Shown: positions 40,131-51,318 of the stretch, one piece after another | How the letters are laid out: each line of letters begins with the position of its first letter | Numbering within the stretch: position 1 is the stretch's first letter | Source of the DNA: Ichthyophis bannanicus | Taxonomy: Eukaryota > Chordata > Amphibia > Gymnophiona > Ichthyophiidae | DNA length: 64,000 bases | Assembly: GCA_033557465.1 (NCBI GenBank) | Contig: JAWIIG010000038.1 | Span: forward strand, 310,001-374,000 | Reading direction: 5' to 3' | Made by a program: the position numbers and the translations under genes | Notes under the pieces: model-generated | Databases searched by the model: none | Seen by the model: only the letters and a program-made list of their open reading frames with translations | What the model was told of the DNA's origin: nothing

Positions 40131-42260
40131 CTGTGCATGAAATTAGTCAGAAGCTGCAAAGATGGCTTATATATTGGAACATGGAATGTGCAAAACATGA
40201 ACCAAGGGAAGTTGGAGGTGGTCAAGAATGAAATGGAATGTGTACAACTTGATCTGTTGGGTGTCAGCGAACTGGGCACTTTGCATCTGATGATGACATG
40301 GTCTACTATGCTGGAAATGAAAGACAAGAAGTGATGTTGTATTTATAATTAAGAAGAAACTTGCAAGAACTATAATGAAATATAGTGCAATCAGTGAATG
40401 CTTAATTTCTATTCATCTACAAGGAATGCCCATCAACACAACTATAATTAAAGTATATGCCCCAACAATAGCTGCAGAAGAAGATGAAGTTGATGAGTTC
40501 TATGAACAAGTACAAGCTGAAATTGACAAAACATGCAAACAGGATATCCTGATAGTCGTGAGTGACTGGAACGCAAAAGTTGGCAACAAAGAAGAAGGCA
40601 AAGTGGTTGCAAAATATGGATTTAGCAACAGAAATGAAGCTGGAGAAAGCCTGATAGAATTCTTCAAAGCCAACGATCTATTCATCTCAAACACCTTCTT
40701 CCAGCAACATAAGTGGCGACTGTACACATGGACTTCACCCAATGATTGTACAAAAATCTAATTGACTAAATCTGTGGAAGTCAACGATGGCAAAACACTA
40801 TAACATCAACAAAGACAAAACCTGGAGCTGACTGTGGTACAGATCAACTACTAGTATGCAAACTCAAGCTAAAGTTGAAAAAGAGCAAGCCATTCATGAA
40901 TGTAGCAAAATATGACCTTGAGAATATACCTCCAGAATGTAAAGACTGCCTGCAAAATTGATTTGCTGCTTTAGATACAAGTGACAGAGCTCCAGAAGAG
41001 TTATGGGATGACATCAAGAAGGTTGTGTTGGAAGAAAGTGAGACGTCTTTATAAAAGGTGAAGAAGCAAACACAGCCAAAATAGATGACCGAAGAAACTC
41101 TGAAAATTGCCCAGAAACGCAGAGAAGCTAAAGCCAGATGAGAAAGAGAGGCAATCGCAGAACTCAACAGAGATTTCCAATGTGCAGCAAGATAAGACAA
41201 GGAGAAGTACTACAATGAAGCATGCATGGATTTAGAAGCAGAAACTATTAGAAGAAGAAGAAGATCATCTTTCCTAAAGCTACAAGAGTTAAAAGAAAAA
41301 ATTTCAGCCTCGAATTGGAACGTTATTAGATACTCAAGGATCCATGTTGAATGATGCTGAGAAGATCAAGAAAAGTAGAAAGAATATAGAGTCATTATAC
41401 CATAAAGATTGAGTGTACCAATGACCGTTTTAACCTGTACCTTATGATCAGGAACCATTAGTGATGAAAGAAGTCTAAGCAGTATCGAAAGCCTTATCAA
41501 AGAATAAAGCACCGGGCATTGATTGCATTACCATAGAAGTATTACAGCAATGTGATTCAGCTGTTACCATACTTACAAGGCTCTGCCAGGAAATTTGGAA
41601 GACAACATCATGGCCAACTGACTGGAAAAGATCAGTGTTTATACCTATACTAAAGAAAAGTGATCCAACTGACTGTGGAAGTTATTGCACAATTGCTTTG
41701 ATCCAACATGCCCGTAAGATTCTACTCCAGATTATTCAGCAGAGACTACAACCATACCTGGAACGAGAACTGCCTGAAGTGCAAGCAGGGTTCAGGAAAG
41801 GGTGAGGAATGAGAGACATCATCGCAGATATATGTTTTATTGACTACAGCAAGGCTTTTGAATGTGTAAACCATGAGAAACTCTATGCCACATTAAGAAG
41901 CATGGGTATACCAGAACATATGATTGTTCTCTTGCACAATCTTTACATTGATCAAGAAGCAAAGTTCAAATGGAACAAGGGAAAACAGAATGGTTTAAAA
42001 TCAGCAAATGTGTACAACAAGACTGCATATTTTCCCCCTACCTATTTAATTTATATGCAGAACAAATGATCAGAGAAGCAGGACTGTATAAAGACAGCCA
42101 GGTGTGAAGATTGGTGGAAGACTCATCAAATAACCTTCGCTATGCTGATGATACCACATTACTTGCTGAAAGTGAAAATGATCTGAAACATTTGCTTCTC
42201 AAGATGAAGGAACATTTCTTTACATTAAGGTGCAGGCCCATTTTAAGACTAAGATCCTGA
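40131..42260 (+). pseudogene. RTE ORF2 endonuclease-RT pseudogene
   Basis: Readable blocks are spread over three frames. The 128-codon piece at 40375-40761 covers the middle of the AP-like endonuclease. RT blocks include a decayed KAPGIDCITIEVLQ near 41515, FIDYSKAFECVN with a conserved Asp, and YADD. The wording is that of the BovB/RTE type and not L1 or CR1. The gene nicks DNA and reverse-transcribes the element when intact; here the frames are interrupted roughly every 300 bases. Confidence 0.8.
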
Positions 42261-42287
42261 CAACTGGCAAAATGAATAAGTTCATTG

Positions 42288-42435
42288 TTTATTTACATTC
42301 TCTTATATACCGCACTATTCTGCATCAGTGCGGTTTACATTGAACGAACTGAAATTACATTGAACAGGGCATTAATAACTTGGAGATAACTATTTTACAG
42401 GGAACATGGGCTATGGAGGGTTAAGTGGCTTGCCC
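42288..42435 (-). mobile_element. CORE-SINE with L2-type tail, minus strand, truncated
   Basis: TTTATTTACATTCTCTTATA, GCATCAGTGCGGTTTACATT, CATTAATAACTTGGAGATAA and TTAAGTGGCTTGCCC match the SINE at 53900-54134 closely, but the copy lacks the last ~75 bases (the SINE 5' end). RTE sequence reads through on both sides (ATAAGTTCATTG / GTTGATGGAGGAG). Confidence 0.8.
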
Positions 42436-42920
42436 GTTGATGGAGGAGAAATTGAAATACTGGACAACTTTAACCTACTTGGATTAACTCTATCAATAAA
42501 AAAAAAATGACAAGCAATCAAGAAATTCGATAACGCATTCGTCATGGCAGAATTGCTATGAAGGACTTTGACTTGTTCAAGCTATGGTATTTTTAATAAC
42601 GTCATATGGATGCGAAAGTTGGACAGTGAAAAAGATAGAGAGGAAGAAAATCGATGACTGAATTATGGTGCTGGCGATGAATACTCTGTATACTATGGAT
42701 TACCCAAAGAACAAATCAGTCCCTACTAGAGGAGATCAAACTTAAGCTTTCTTTAGAAGCTCAGATGATAAGACTTTGACTTTCATACTTTGGACACATC
42801 ATGCAAAGAGAGAGATCTTTAGAGAAAGATGACATGCTTGGCAAGGTAGAAGGTCAATGCAAAAGTGAAAGTCCGTCAATGAGATGGATCAATACAAAAA
42901 CAGCAGCTATGGGTGCCACT

Positions 42921-44498
42921 TGTGACGTCGCCCTCACCCCAGGCGGTTGCCTTAGATTAGGGAACGGCCACAGTCAAGTTATTTATTTGTTATAAGTGCC
43001 TATTTTCTTGTAGTTGTGAATAAAGTCCAGCCAAAGTGGTAATTTTAGGCACGCACAGGATTTTTATTGTTTCCAGCCACAAGGAACTTTCAATAGGTTC
43101 CAAACATCAGAACAAAAATAAGGATATTTTTCCAGCATCAAACCAAAAGCAAAACACGCTTCTTCTCAGCTTTGGCACTTAAACAAAACAGTATTTCTTC
43201 ATACTATACAAACATGGCACTGAAACTTTGGTGCAAAAGAATTAGAAAAACACATCTTCTTTCTTGGTTTAAGACAAACAGAAATTGTTACACTTCTTCC
43301 AAGCAAACTTCTGTTTCTCATGGGTTTCTTTCTTTTCACCCAGCAATCCCTTCAGCTTACTATGTTTCAGGCTTTCCACTCTTTAGCATGTAAAGTGCTC
43401 ACACATTCAGCTACGGCTTACTTCAGGAAACCTCATTAACATATTTCTACAGCCGTGCTCTCTCGAGGAAACAGCTGCCAGGTTTAAAACTTTGGAACAC
43501 TCTAGCTTTTCTCACTATCTAGAGGTAATCAGGCATTCCATTTCTGAATCAGAATCCTCCATTAAACCAGGCATTTCTACCTCCATACTCTCGAGGTCAG
43601 ATTCTATAGGAGAAGCACAGGATTCAGCCTCCAAACTATCAGGTTTCAATTCCCTCAGGATTTCCAAAACCTTAGACAAGGCAGTCTCCTTCCTCCTCTG
43701 AGGAATAGTATAACAAACAGGAAGTCTCTTAGCCTTTATGGAATTAACAGAAGGTTTTAAGCTGCATACCTTATCCTTTGGAACTGAACACTTAGCAGGC
43801 TTCACTGCTGACGGCACATGCTCCATGCATTCTTCGGGGGAAGGGCTTCTGCTCCCAACATGGCTGGCCAACTCCCCTGGATAAGCTTCTCTTCTAGAAG
43901 TGTTCCTTCTCTCTCCCTTACAGGGCCCTAGGTTAGCTTCCACTCCCCTGGCTGGCTCTGCCCTTCTCCAAGAGGGTTTCTCTGAAGCTCCCTTAACTCC
44001 CCGGGTACCTGTTTCAAGCAGTTCTCCAGAGCCTTTAGAACCACCTCCCTTCCTGGGACGTTCTGAGCTGTTCCACACTGCAGTGGAATCAGAGCTGGGA
44101 TTCCTCGTCACACACTTCCTTTCACAGTTCTCAGACTTCCCTCTGAGATCCTGCTCCTCTCTTCTGCTATTCTCTCTTCCGTCTCTGTATCTGTTTCTGC
44201 TTCCGCTTCTCCTGACTCTGTTTCCGTTTCTCCTTCCGTGTCTGCTCTCCTCACTCTCTGGCAGTTTATATGAGTGTTTGCCCTTCTGGCTTCCTGGCCC
44301 CACTCCTTGCTCTCCCTCCTGAGCAGGGCTGGTAACCATGGAGCTTGGGTGTGTCTCCTTGCTACCTGCCTTCTGTGGAGAGTTTTTTCTTAGTTCAGCA
44401 GTTTTAACCCTTAAACCTCTGGTTCCTGCTCTACTGTCTGGGGAAATTGCTTGTTTTTTTTCTCCTTCTCTATGCTCCCCACTGGCTGCGCCATCACA
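42921..44498 (-). mobile_element. 1,578-bp LTR-like insertion in the RTE element
   Basis: Ends TGTGACG and CATCACA (TG...CA with a short imperfect inverted repeat TGTGAyG), flanked by CACT at 42917-42920 and 44499-44502. Removing the insertion and one CACT brings the RTE reading frame together without a break, which confirms the boundaries. 4-bp duplications and TG/CA ends are the mark of retroviral-type integrases, so a solo LTR or a short LTR-derived element is the best reading. On minus, AATAAA lies about 65 bases before the end. No second LTR, primer site or pol is present. Family not recognised. Confidence 0.7.
43515..44498 (-). CDS. Unrecognised 328-codon open frame inside the LTR-like insertion
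   Basis: Open from the very 5' edge of the insertion to a stop at 43515-43517. The first available start is GTG at 44501; there is no early ATG near the edge. Composition is Ser/Glu/Arg/Lys-rich with few hydrophobic runs: an RS/RE-rich part (GRRNGNRVRRSGSRNRYRDG), a short PEECMEHVPSAVKPAKCSVP stretch, and an acidic C-terminus with ESDLESMEVEMPG and EDSDSEMECLITSR. I cannot assign it to any family. It could be a Gag-like or accessory frame or a chance open frame in biased sequence. It stands out because nearly every neighbour is full of stops. Confidence 0.4.
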   Translation of the reverse strand, partial: CDGAASGEHREGEKKQAISPDSRAGTRGLRVKTAELRKNSPQKAGSKETHPSSMVTSPAQEGEQGVGPGSQKGKHSYKLPESEESRHGRRNGNRVRRSGSRNRYRDGRENSRREEQDLRGKSENCERKCVTRNPSSDSTAVWNSSERPRKGGGSKGSGELLETGTRGVKGASEKPSWRRAEPARGVEANLGPCKGERRNTSRREAYPGELASHVGSRSPSPEECMEHVPSAVKPAKCSVPKDKVCSLKPSVNSIKAKRLPVCYTIPQRRKETALSKVLEILRELKPDSLEAESCASPIESDLESMEVEMPGLMEDSDSEMECLITSR

Positions 44499-44744
44499 CA
44501 CTCTGTTAACAACGAGCCGCCTGACTGAAGACCGAATACAGTTTAGGACAGCTAATCAGAGGGTTGCCATGAGTCGTGACTGACTCGACAGCACTTAACA
44601 ACAGCAACAGAAATGAGATCAATGCTGTTGATCTCAATATGAATTCATGTTGCCTTAGCTCCTCAAGTTAAGACGGTAGCACTGTATGCCCACTACACTA
44701 AAATTCAACACAGCTTAAAAATTTCTGTTTTGAATTGTTTGTAA

Positions 44745-44875
44745 ATGCAACTTGTCCATCACACTGTTTCATTTCATTATATTTTATGTATGAGCTATGT
44801 ATGTACAGGATGTTTGCTGCTTAGGATGGCTTTGACCAGTATCGGGGGTTATAAATATATTAAAATAAATTAAGG
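44745..44875 (+). repeat. Decayed LINE/SINE tail
   Basis: TTTGCTGCTTAGGATGGC, TTTGACCAGTATCGGGGG, TTATAAATATATTAAAATAA resemble an L2-type 3' tail. 44876-45370 has no gene or repeat that I can name. Confidence 0.35.
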
Positions 44876-45370
44876 TATGTCGCAAGTATGTGACTCTACT
44901 TTGACTTGTTTGTTTTGGATGGGGTGGTTGGGTTGGAGAACTCAATGTTTTATTCTGAGAGAATATGGTTAGCTTTGGGTAGGTTAAGTGTTTATACTGT
45001 GGTGTGATCCCTAGTTTTTTCACTTGTTTCAGTCCATTGTGTAAGACAAACTCCTGAATCCATGCTCTCGAGAAAGGAAAGCAAGGATATATCAGTCTAA
45101 TTTAGATAATAATGTCTGTGATATAGTATCTGCTTTAATTTCCCTGTTTTTATTTGGTTCAGTTGTTGGTCCATCTGAGCATACTGTCAGTGTTTTATAT
45201 GCAGTTTTGGACCAATCTATAAATGAAAACCATGCAGTGCTGGTGCAAGTGTATTAAGTTTCCTTGTTAAACTTTTAGCCTTGTGCCCCCTCAGTTAACT
45301 TTTAGGCCTGTAGACTCTTCCCCTTCCTGAGATTTTGATAAATAAACTCAACAATTATGATTCCTTATTG

Positions 45371-48035
45371 TCCCTCCAGACTATCCTGCACTTCTGGGTA
45401 GTGTACCTCTTCCAGCAGCTTGGAGACTGTGCATGTCATCCTTTGATGACACCAGTACTAATACAGCAGGGATCAAGCAGCTGGAGGGGGTAGTGAGCCA
45501 GGGTGCTGGGCTCACTGAAGAGACAAATAAGGGGCAGCTAGTTTTATGAGTTTTTAGGGTCCTTTTGCTTTAAGTTTTTTTGTGGGCAGCAGTGGCTACT
45601 TCTGTAAGTTTAAAAAAAAAAAAAAAAAAAGAGAGAAAGGAGAGGTGCCCCCCCTCCTCCCGGTGAGTGTGGGTATTGAGGAGGTTCGCAGACAGTCTGG
45701 GATACTGGCGGCTCCTGAACCTGTTACTGGGTGAGGAGCCGCCTTGCAAAGCACGAGCATACAATTTGGAGTACAGTCAATCCCGGAGGCACCCCCTGCA
45801 GCGCCGAAGTCGCGGCTGCTGGCTGAGCGCGTTGGGAGGAATTCAACATGAGCAGTGCACACGTGGCAGGAACCAGACGAGCTTCAACGTTAAAGGAGGT
45901 AAAACTGGTGGTCGCGGCATGGTTGAGACATCCAGGCAGGAGAAGCGCATTTACAGAGCGTTTCCCTCTTAGAGGCCCGCAGCTTGCTTGAAGCCTATAT
46001 CCACATAGTCTGGAGCGGTGAGTTGCGCGGGAAATGGCTTGGCTTGCTGTTTCTCTGCTCTTGCTCTTCTTTGTTGCTCTGCTCGCTATTGCTCGCTTTC
46101 TCTGTTTTTTCGTGGCAGAGGTTACCAGATTTTCCTTTTATTTTTTTTTAAATGCTAACTTTTAAAAAAGAATACAAAGACAAAAGATAGAGAAGGCAAT
46201 AGGGGGAGTCTGTAATGCTGCAAAGGTGGGTGTCTACGGGTTCATACAGTGGGCACTCCTTCTTAGCCTCAGCAAAGGGCAGAGCTAAATGGGGTATCCC
46301 TTTGGGGGAGCCAATTATGCCATCCAGACCACAGTGCCTGATGTGTGGAACAGTGAGGTCTCAGAGGCAGGCATTTGCCGGGGGTGTGCTCAAGAGGCTG
46401 CCTCTATGAAACAGGCAATGCTGGACAAGGGAGGTCTGGAGAGGATGCTCCCTCCGTCCTTAGAGGCACATGAGACAGTAGATCCTGTGCTTCCACTGCA
46501 AGAGACAATACCATACCCTCTGACCACCCCTGGCCCTCCACATCTCAGAATGTGGCCGAGACAAGAGTCCCGGGAATATTCTCCTCCGAGTTTGTGCTCC
46601 TCCTTCATAAGGCGTTCTGCTTTTGCCAGCAGGGATCAGGGAGAGGTCCCTCTGTGCCGGATCGCGGGACCAAAAGGTTGCTAGAGCCTAATCCGAGTGA
46701 GCTGGGGTCATTGCCAGCCAAAAAGCCCAGGCCTTTGGAGGATTGCTATGGGCAGTCTCCATTGTCAGAAGGCCCAGAAGGAGAGGACCTGGACACAGAG
46801 CTCGATTTGGACGAGGAGCTGGAAGAAGGGGAGATCTCGGAACAGGCGCGTATTGTATGGGTGATTCACCAAGAGGAGTTGCTGGCACGCATTGTGGAAT
46901 CCCTGAAGGCTCTTAATATGCTCACAAGTATTCCAGCAGAGGACGAGTCCTTAGAGGACCCACTGCTGCAAGTGGTGCAGAAGATGCAGAAGGTTTTTCT
47001 GGTGCTTAGAGTAGTTAGGCAGATGATTCAGGATGAGTGGGATCTACTGGAGGTTGGTCTTAAAGGGATGAGGACCATGGCGTGCCTCTACCCACTGTTG
47101 GATCAGGACCGCAAGCTTTTTTGACCCCCTAAGGTGGATGTGGTGGTCTCGGCAGTCACCAAAAAGAGGACGATTCCGGTGGAAGGTAGTGCGGCGCTCA
47201 AGGACGTACAAGAAAGAAAGTTAGACAACTTGTTAAAGCAGGCTTTTGATGTTAATGCCCTCTTGCTACAGGCCTCCATTTGTGGGGCGTGGGTAGCTAG
47301 AGTCTGCCTCCATTGGTCACAGCAGATCCAGCAACACTGATAGTCGGCAGTGGACCAGGCCGGGGAGGCCACCAGATTGGAGTCGGGAGCAGCTTATCTG
47401 GTTGATATCCACTACGACCTCATAAGAGGGCTTTCTAAGAGCATGGACTCTGCTGTAGCGGCTTGCCGCTATTTTTGGCTCCATAACTAGGTGGTGGACA
47501 ATTTGTCCAAGGCCAGGCTCAGCAAGCTGCCCTTTAGAGGGAAGCTGCCCTTTGGAGAGGACCTGGATAAGTTAGTCAAGGACTTTGGAGAGTCCAAAGG
47601 TGGGTGTCTGCCTGAGGATAAGCAAAAACAAAGCCACGCCTCTCCCATGGGCCACAGTCAGCTGCATGATGCCAGGCGTTTTCGTTCATCTTGCTTTACC
47701 TCGTTCCAGAAGGGAAGAGTCCTCTCTAGGCGGTGAGGTTCTTGAGGAGTGGGCAGAGGATTTGCTGCTGCTTCCTCCTTGGTGCCCAAGAAGTCTCAAT
47801 GAAGCGAGGGGGGCCCAGGTAGTAGTGCAGCCTGTGATAGGTTGGCTGTGGGAGATCTACCCTGCCTGGACTCAGATTACTTCTGACCAATGGTAGAGAT
47901 CACTTGGGAGGGGTATGCCCTTCAGCTCGCACGTCTGGTGGGCGACTCTTTCGTTCAGTCTCCTTTCAAGGCACGTGCCAAGGAGGCAGCAGTAAGAGAC
48001 ACCTTGACATGGCTGTTGCAGCTCAGGGCGTAATG
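45371..48035 (+). mobile_element. DIRS retrotransposon, family A copy 3 (A3), 3'-truncated
   Basis: The left repeat begins near TTGTCCCTCCAGACTATCC; CCAGCAGCTTGGAGACTG and GCATGTCATCC match the complement of the A1 right repeat (4225-4350). Leader sequence (with an A run at 45611-45630) leads to gag and to the first part of RT (ITWEGYALQLARL near 47905; AKEAAVRDTLTWLLQL near 47980), where homology stops at about 48035. The rest of the element is missing and Penelope sequence follows. Confidence 0.75.
46310..47736 (+). pseudogene. DIRS A3 gag, best preserved family A gag
   Basis: The N-terminus has IMPSRPQCLMCG and GICRGCAQEA, two C-x2-C pairs that would form a zinc knuckle. The frame 46552-47124 (190 codons) has the acidic run EGEDLDTELDLDEELEEGEI, then EELLARIVESLKALN and DESLEDPLLQVVQKMQKVF. 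A stop at 47122 is followed by 47134-47340 (VTKKRTIPVEGSAALKDVQE, LLKQAFDVNALLLQASICGA), then 47491-47736 (RLSKLPFRGKLPFGEDLDKL). Stops at 47122 and 47338 and a TAG near 47490 break it. It serves as the reference for the family A gag order. Confidence 0.75.
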
Positions 48036-48610
48036 CAGGGCAGGTATCACTTTGTCTGGGGATTTTTATGTTGCCAGGAGTGTTCTGGAAGCCCATTTAA
48101 TAAAGGCACATAGACATGTATTTTGCCTCTGTGACCATACCTACTGATGTTTTATAATGTTCTTAATAATCTTGAGTGCTGCCTCTTGGGCATTTTGGTA
48201 TACAAGGATACAGTGTCAGTTGTGACCAACATCAATGACTCTTTTATTACCAAATCCTGTAAAATTTGAATGATGTGAAAAATCCCTCAAGAATGTTTCA
48301 CCAGTCAGGTGCAGAAACAAATCAACAAACATAGACAGCGGTTCTAACAGAGAACTCTTGGATGATATAACGGGGTGTCACAAATTCTTATGAATTTTAG
48401 GCACAATTAAAATCACTGGGGTTATTGCATGTGTTGTTAAAAATCTCTTCAACTTGTTCGTGATCCATTTGTAATGACTGGTGAAACATTTTCGAGGGAT
48501 TCTTCATATGTCATTCAAATCTTACAGGATTTGGTAAAAGGAGCCGTCAGTGATGACTGTAACAGTCGTTACAAAATAGGCAAAATATTAAGCGCCTGTT
48601 ATAGAATTTC
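48036..48610. mobile_element. Penelope-like element fragments in inverted arrangement
   Basis: On minus, 48440-48110 gives a decayed Penelope RT: SSKSSLLEPLSMFVDLFLH, then VTTDTVSLYTKMPKRQ (compare the family pattern LVTLDVxSLYTNIP). On plus, 48450-48540 repeats part of the same sequence (DPFVMTGETFSRDSSYVIQI, LQDLVKGAV). The two arms, 48250-48310 and 48475-48537, are inverted copies with a few mismatches. A palindrome GACTGTAACAGTC lies near 48557. 48611-48950 is not recognised. Confidence 0.65.
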
Positions 48611-48956
48611 CCTTCAGGTGAGCTATATTTGGATAGATATGCCATTTTAGGAGTGAGGCTCCTTTCTTCTTTTCCCACAGGTATTGCATCTTTTTTTGTT
48701 TCCCTCCTAAAAATTCACTCTCTTTCGTGGATATCATGGGAGACTAATACAGTTCCCACTTTTCAAAGGAAGGAGGCATGCAATGGCACTGCCATAGGCC
48801 CAGAGTCCCTGGGAAGGTTGTCCCCCAAAGGCAGTGTAGCTGGAGAGCCCTTGGAGAGAGGTTCTTCACCCTGCCTGGCTCGCTCAGCATTGACAGTGAG
48901 TAGTGCAGCCTTTGGGTGTTTAGCTCTCTTCTTCCTGCTTTAAAGAAGGGACATTT

Positions 48957-50010
48957 TATTTATTTATTTTTATTTATTTATTTACCAATTCTTCTATACC
49001 GCGCTATTTAGATCAGTGCGGTTTACATTCAAACAACATCGATACAACGCAGGCACTCTGCGTTGTATTTACAATGAACGGGGAGAACAACTTGGAAGTA
49101 ACTGAGGGAAACTATCTACATCATATTTACTATCTACATCATATTTACACTGGTAAAAAACTTATTTACGCTGGGTGCCTGAAGTCTATTTTAGGGAGTA
49201 CTGTTGGGAGATGGAGCTGACTATCCTTTTTCGTGTTGGGTCTGGTTAGACGGGTGCAATGGGTGATTGGCTGATGTGCATCCTGCTTGGTTACTGAGGC
49301 TGGATTCAGGGTAGTATCTAGTGAACAGATGATGCTTTAGTGCCTTCCTGAAATGGGTTAGGTTGGTGATGTTTCGGATATATGTGGGAAGGGCGTTCCA
49401 AGCTCTAGGTGCGTAAATCGTGAAGGCCCTATTCATTGTCGCTTTTGTGCATTTCGTCATTGTTTTTGGGACCTCTAGGGTGTTTTGCATTGTGGGTCTT
49501 CTGTTTCTGTTGTGTGGTACCTTTTGTATCATCTTGCTGATGGCTGTGGAGGTCTGATAGTTCAAGGCTTTGAAGGTCAGGGTTAATACTTTGTAGAGGG
49601 TTCTAGCTTGAACAGGCAACCAATGGAGGTTCATCAAGACTGGGGTTATATGCTCCCTCCGTGAAGCTCCAGTTAATACTCTCGCGGCAGTGTTCAACGC
49701 AAGCTGGAGCGGGGCTAGTGTTGCTTGAGGGAGACCATGTAGAATTATGTTGGCGTAGTCGAAGTGTGGTAAAATTAAGGCTTGATAGATTGATCGATAG
49801 TCGCTGAGGTTGAGTAGTGGTCGTAGGTGTTTTATGGTCCTTATTTTCAGATATATTGTTTTCACTGTGTTTCTTATGTAGGTTTTTAAGTCTAGCTGTT
49901 GGTCCAGGGTGACGCCAAGGTAGCGGATTGTGGGCTTAGTTGGCAGTTCTGTATTGCTGACTTTCAAAGAGGGTGGTGGCGTGAAGTTCTGGTTTCTTGA
50001 AATGAAAAGA
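48957..50010 (-). mobile_element. L2-clade LINE, minus strand, 5'-truncated, with target duplication
   Basis: ACATTT flanks both sides (48951-48956 and 50011-50016). On minus the element opens in frame with FISRNQNFTPPPSLKVSNTE and runs 248 codons (49967-49221), then 3'UTR and the tail AATGTAAACCGCACTGATC, GCGGTATAGAAGAATTGG and (AAATA)n. The clean duplication and the long open frame make it one of the younger insertions here. Confidence 0.9.
49221..49967 (-). pseudogene. L2 ORF2 C-terminal fragment (248 codons open)
   Basis: Contains YLGVTLDQQLDLKTYIRNT, LILPHFDYANIILHGLPQAT, ITPVLMNLHWLPVQARTLYK, then AFTIYAPRAWNALPTYIRN and FRKALKHHLFTRYYPES, the region after the RT active site of L2-type LINEs. 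The RT palm and endonuclease are missing through 5' truncation, so it cannot act alone although the frame itself is unbroken. Confidence 0.85.
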
Positions 50011-50016
50011 ACATTT

Positions 50017-50735
50017 AGAAGCCTGTGAGAAACCCAGGCACTTCCTAAGGAAGGGTTTCTCCATTAATTCCATGTTGAGGGAGTTGTGCTGTGCTCTGTG
50101 TTTTCTATGAAGCGTGGGTGTTTAGTCTGCTTTGTTTTCGAGGAGCATGGGCTGTGTCTGGGCAATGAGCCCTGTACTGCTAGTGTGTATGGTTGTTATG
50201 GTGCATGTCCTCATAGATAGTGCCAGTTGTCTTTCTGAATATGCACTAAGGGCTAAGGAGTGCTGCTATGCACTTGAAGAAAAAAAAGAGAAGGGAAGGA
50301 TTGACTGTGAGGAGTTTCTTCTCTGAGCTTCTGTGACTAGGACCTGTGAAAGAAGGTTGCAGCTGGCAGGGCATAGCTGTATATTATATATCAGGCCTTG
50401 GCAACATAAAAATGTAGGAGCTGGCTGCCGAGACCTAGTTTGAAGTGTCCCTCTCCCCCCAAAGATGTGTCGCAGCTCCTAATTTATTGTTTTCCCATTT
50501 TCTAGGGGAAAAGCAAACTTAATTAATCAGGCTCTTAATGTGCCTTTGCACAGTTCCAACAGGAGGCAGTGACTCTTCTCCTCATGCCCTTTCCACCACC
50601 CCCAATGAACACACTGTCAGCAGCTTATTGGTGACTTTTTATAGCTGCACCTGATGCAGCTTCTTTTTTGCTTCATGTATCACCATGGCTTGGTAATAAG
50701 CCTTGGTAATAAGAGAAGCAATAAAAGTCTCTCCA
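50017..50735. other. Intronic sequence, nothing recognised
   Basis: No gene or repeat family is visible; short frames only. Confidence 0.35.
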
Positions 50736-51250
50736 TAGCTCTCACACGGCTTTCACCCAGTCTCTCTCTCTATAACCCTGCACCCTACCTCATCCAGTCA
50801 CTGTCTCTCTCTCTTTCTCCATAGCCCCTGCACATTGCCTTCACCCAGTCTCTCTCTCTTTCTCTCTTTCTCCATCAACCCTTGCAGCTTTCACCCATTC
50901 TTTCTTTCTCATAGCCTCCCCTCCAGCCTTCACCCACTCTCTCTCTCTCGCTCTCTCTCGTAGCCACCCCAGTCTTCTTCTAGCTCCTCTCTCTCATAGC
51001 CTCCCAGCCTTCATACAGTCTCTCTCGCTCTCTCTCTCGTAGCCACCCCAGTCTTCTTCCAGTTCCTCTCTCTCATAGCCCCCTCAGCCTTCATACAGTC
51101 TCTCTCTCTCTCTTTATCCATAGCTCCTGCCTCCATCAAGTCTCTCTCTCTATATATATATCCATAGGCCCTCCCCATCCAGTCTCTCTCTCTCTCCTTT
51201 TGCTTTGAGCCTCCTTGCAGTCTTTACCCTGCCTCTCCCTCTCTCATCAT
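50736..51250. repeat. Pyrimidine-rich degenerate minisatellite
   Basis: About a dozen imperfect units of the type CATAGCC..CC..C.CCAGCCTTCACCCAGTCTCTCTCTCT, with long (CT)n tracts, e.g. near 50760, 50850, 50940, 51025 and 51100, and a (TA)n at 51153-51162. Unit length is roughly 40-80 bases. Confidence 0.85.
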
Positions 51251-51318
51251 TCCTGTTGTCTTTTTCTTTAGAGCTGCAGTAAAAACATCATGCTGCTTAC
51301 TTTCCCACTATGATAGAT

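Larger units (their letters stand above)
40131..44610 (+). mobile_element. RTE (BovB-like) LINE, split by a SINE and an LTR-like insertion
   Basis: Endonuclease: YIGTWNVQNMNQGKLEVVKN (40170), IKVYAPTIAAEEDEVDEFYE and IVVSDWNAKVGNKEEGKV (40375-40761), HKWRLYTWTSP. RT: FIDYSKAFECVNHEKLYATL (41809-42069) and YADDTTLLAESEN (active site at 42141-42152). C-terminal part: MLGKVEGQCKSESPSMRW (42830) and, after the large insertion, RLTEDRIQFRTANQ (44519). The 3' end is GAGTCGTGACTGACTCGACA and a CAACAGCAACAG tail near 44600. It carries numerous stops and frame changes. Confidence 0.85.

Noticed and set aside
43900..44322. Plus-strand 140-codon frame in the LTR-like insertion
   Set aside because: Complement of the longer minus-strand frame; Ser/Leu/Pro-rich composition is what the reverse of a Lys/Glu/Arg/Ser-rich frame gives.
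42921..44498. hAT-type DNA transposon as an explanation for the insertion
   Set aside because: An 8-bp target duplication is absent; only CACT (4 bp) repeats, and the ends are TG...CA.
50736..51250. CRISPR-like or satellite array
   Set aside because: Units vary in length and sequence and are simple (CT)n-rich; no regular repeat-spacer structure, and the context is a vertebrate intron.
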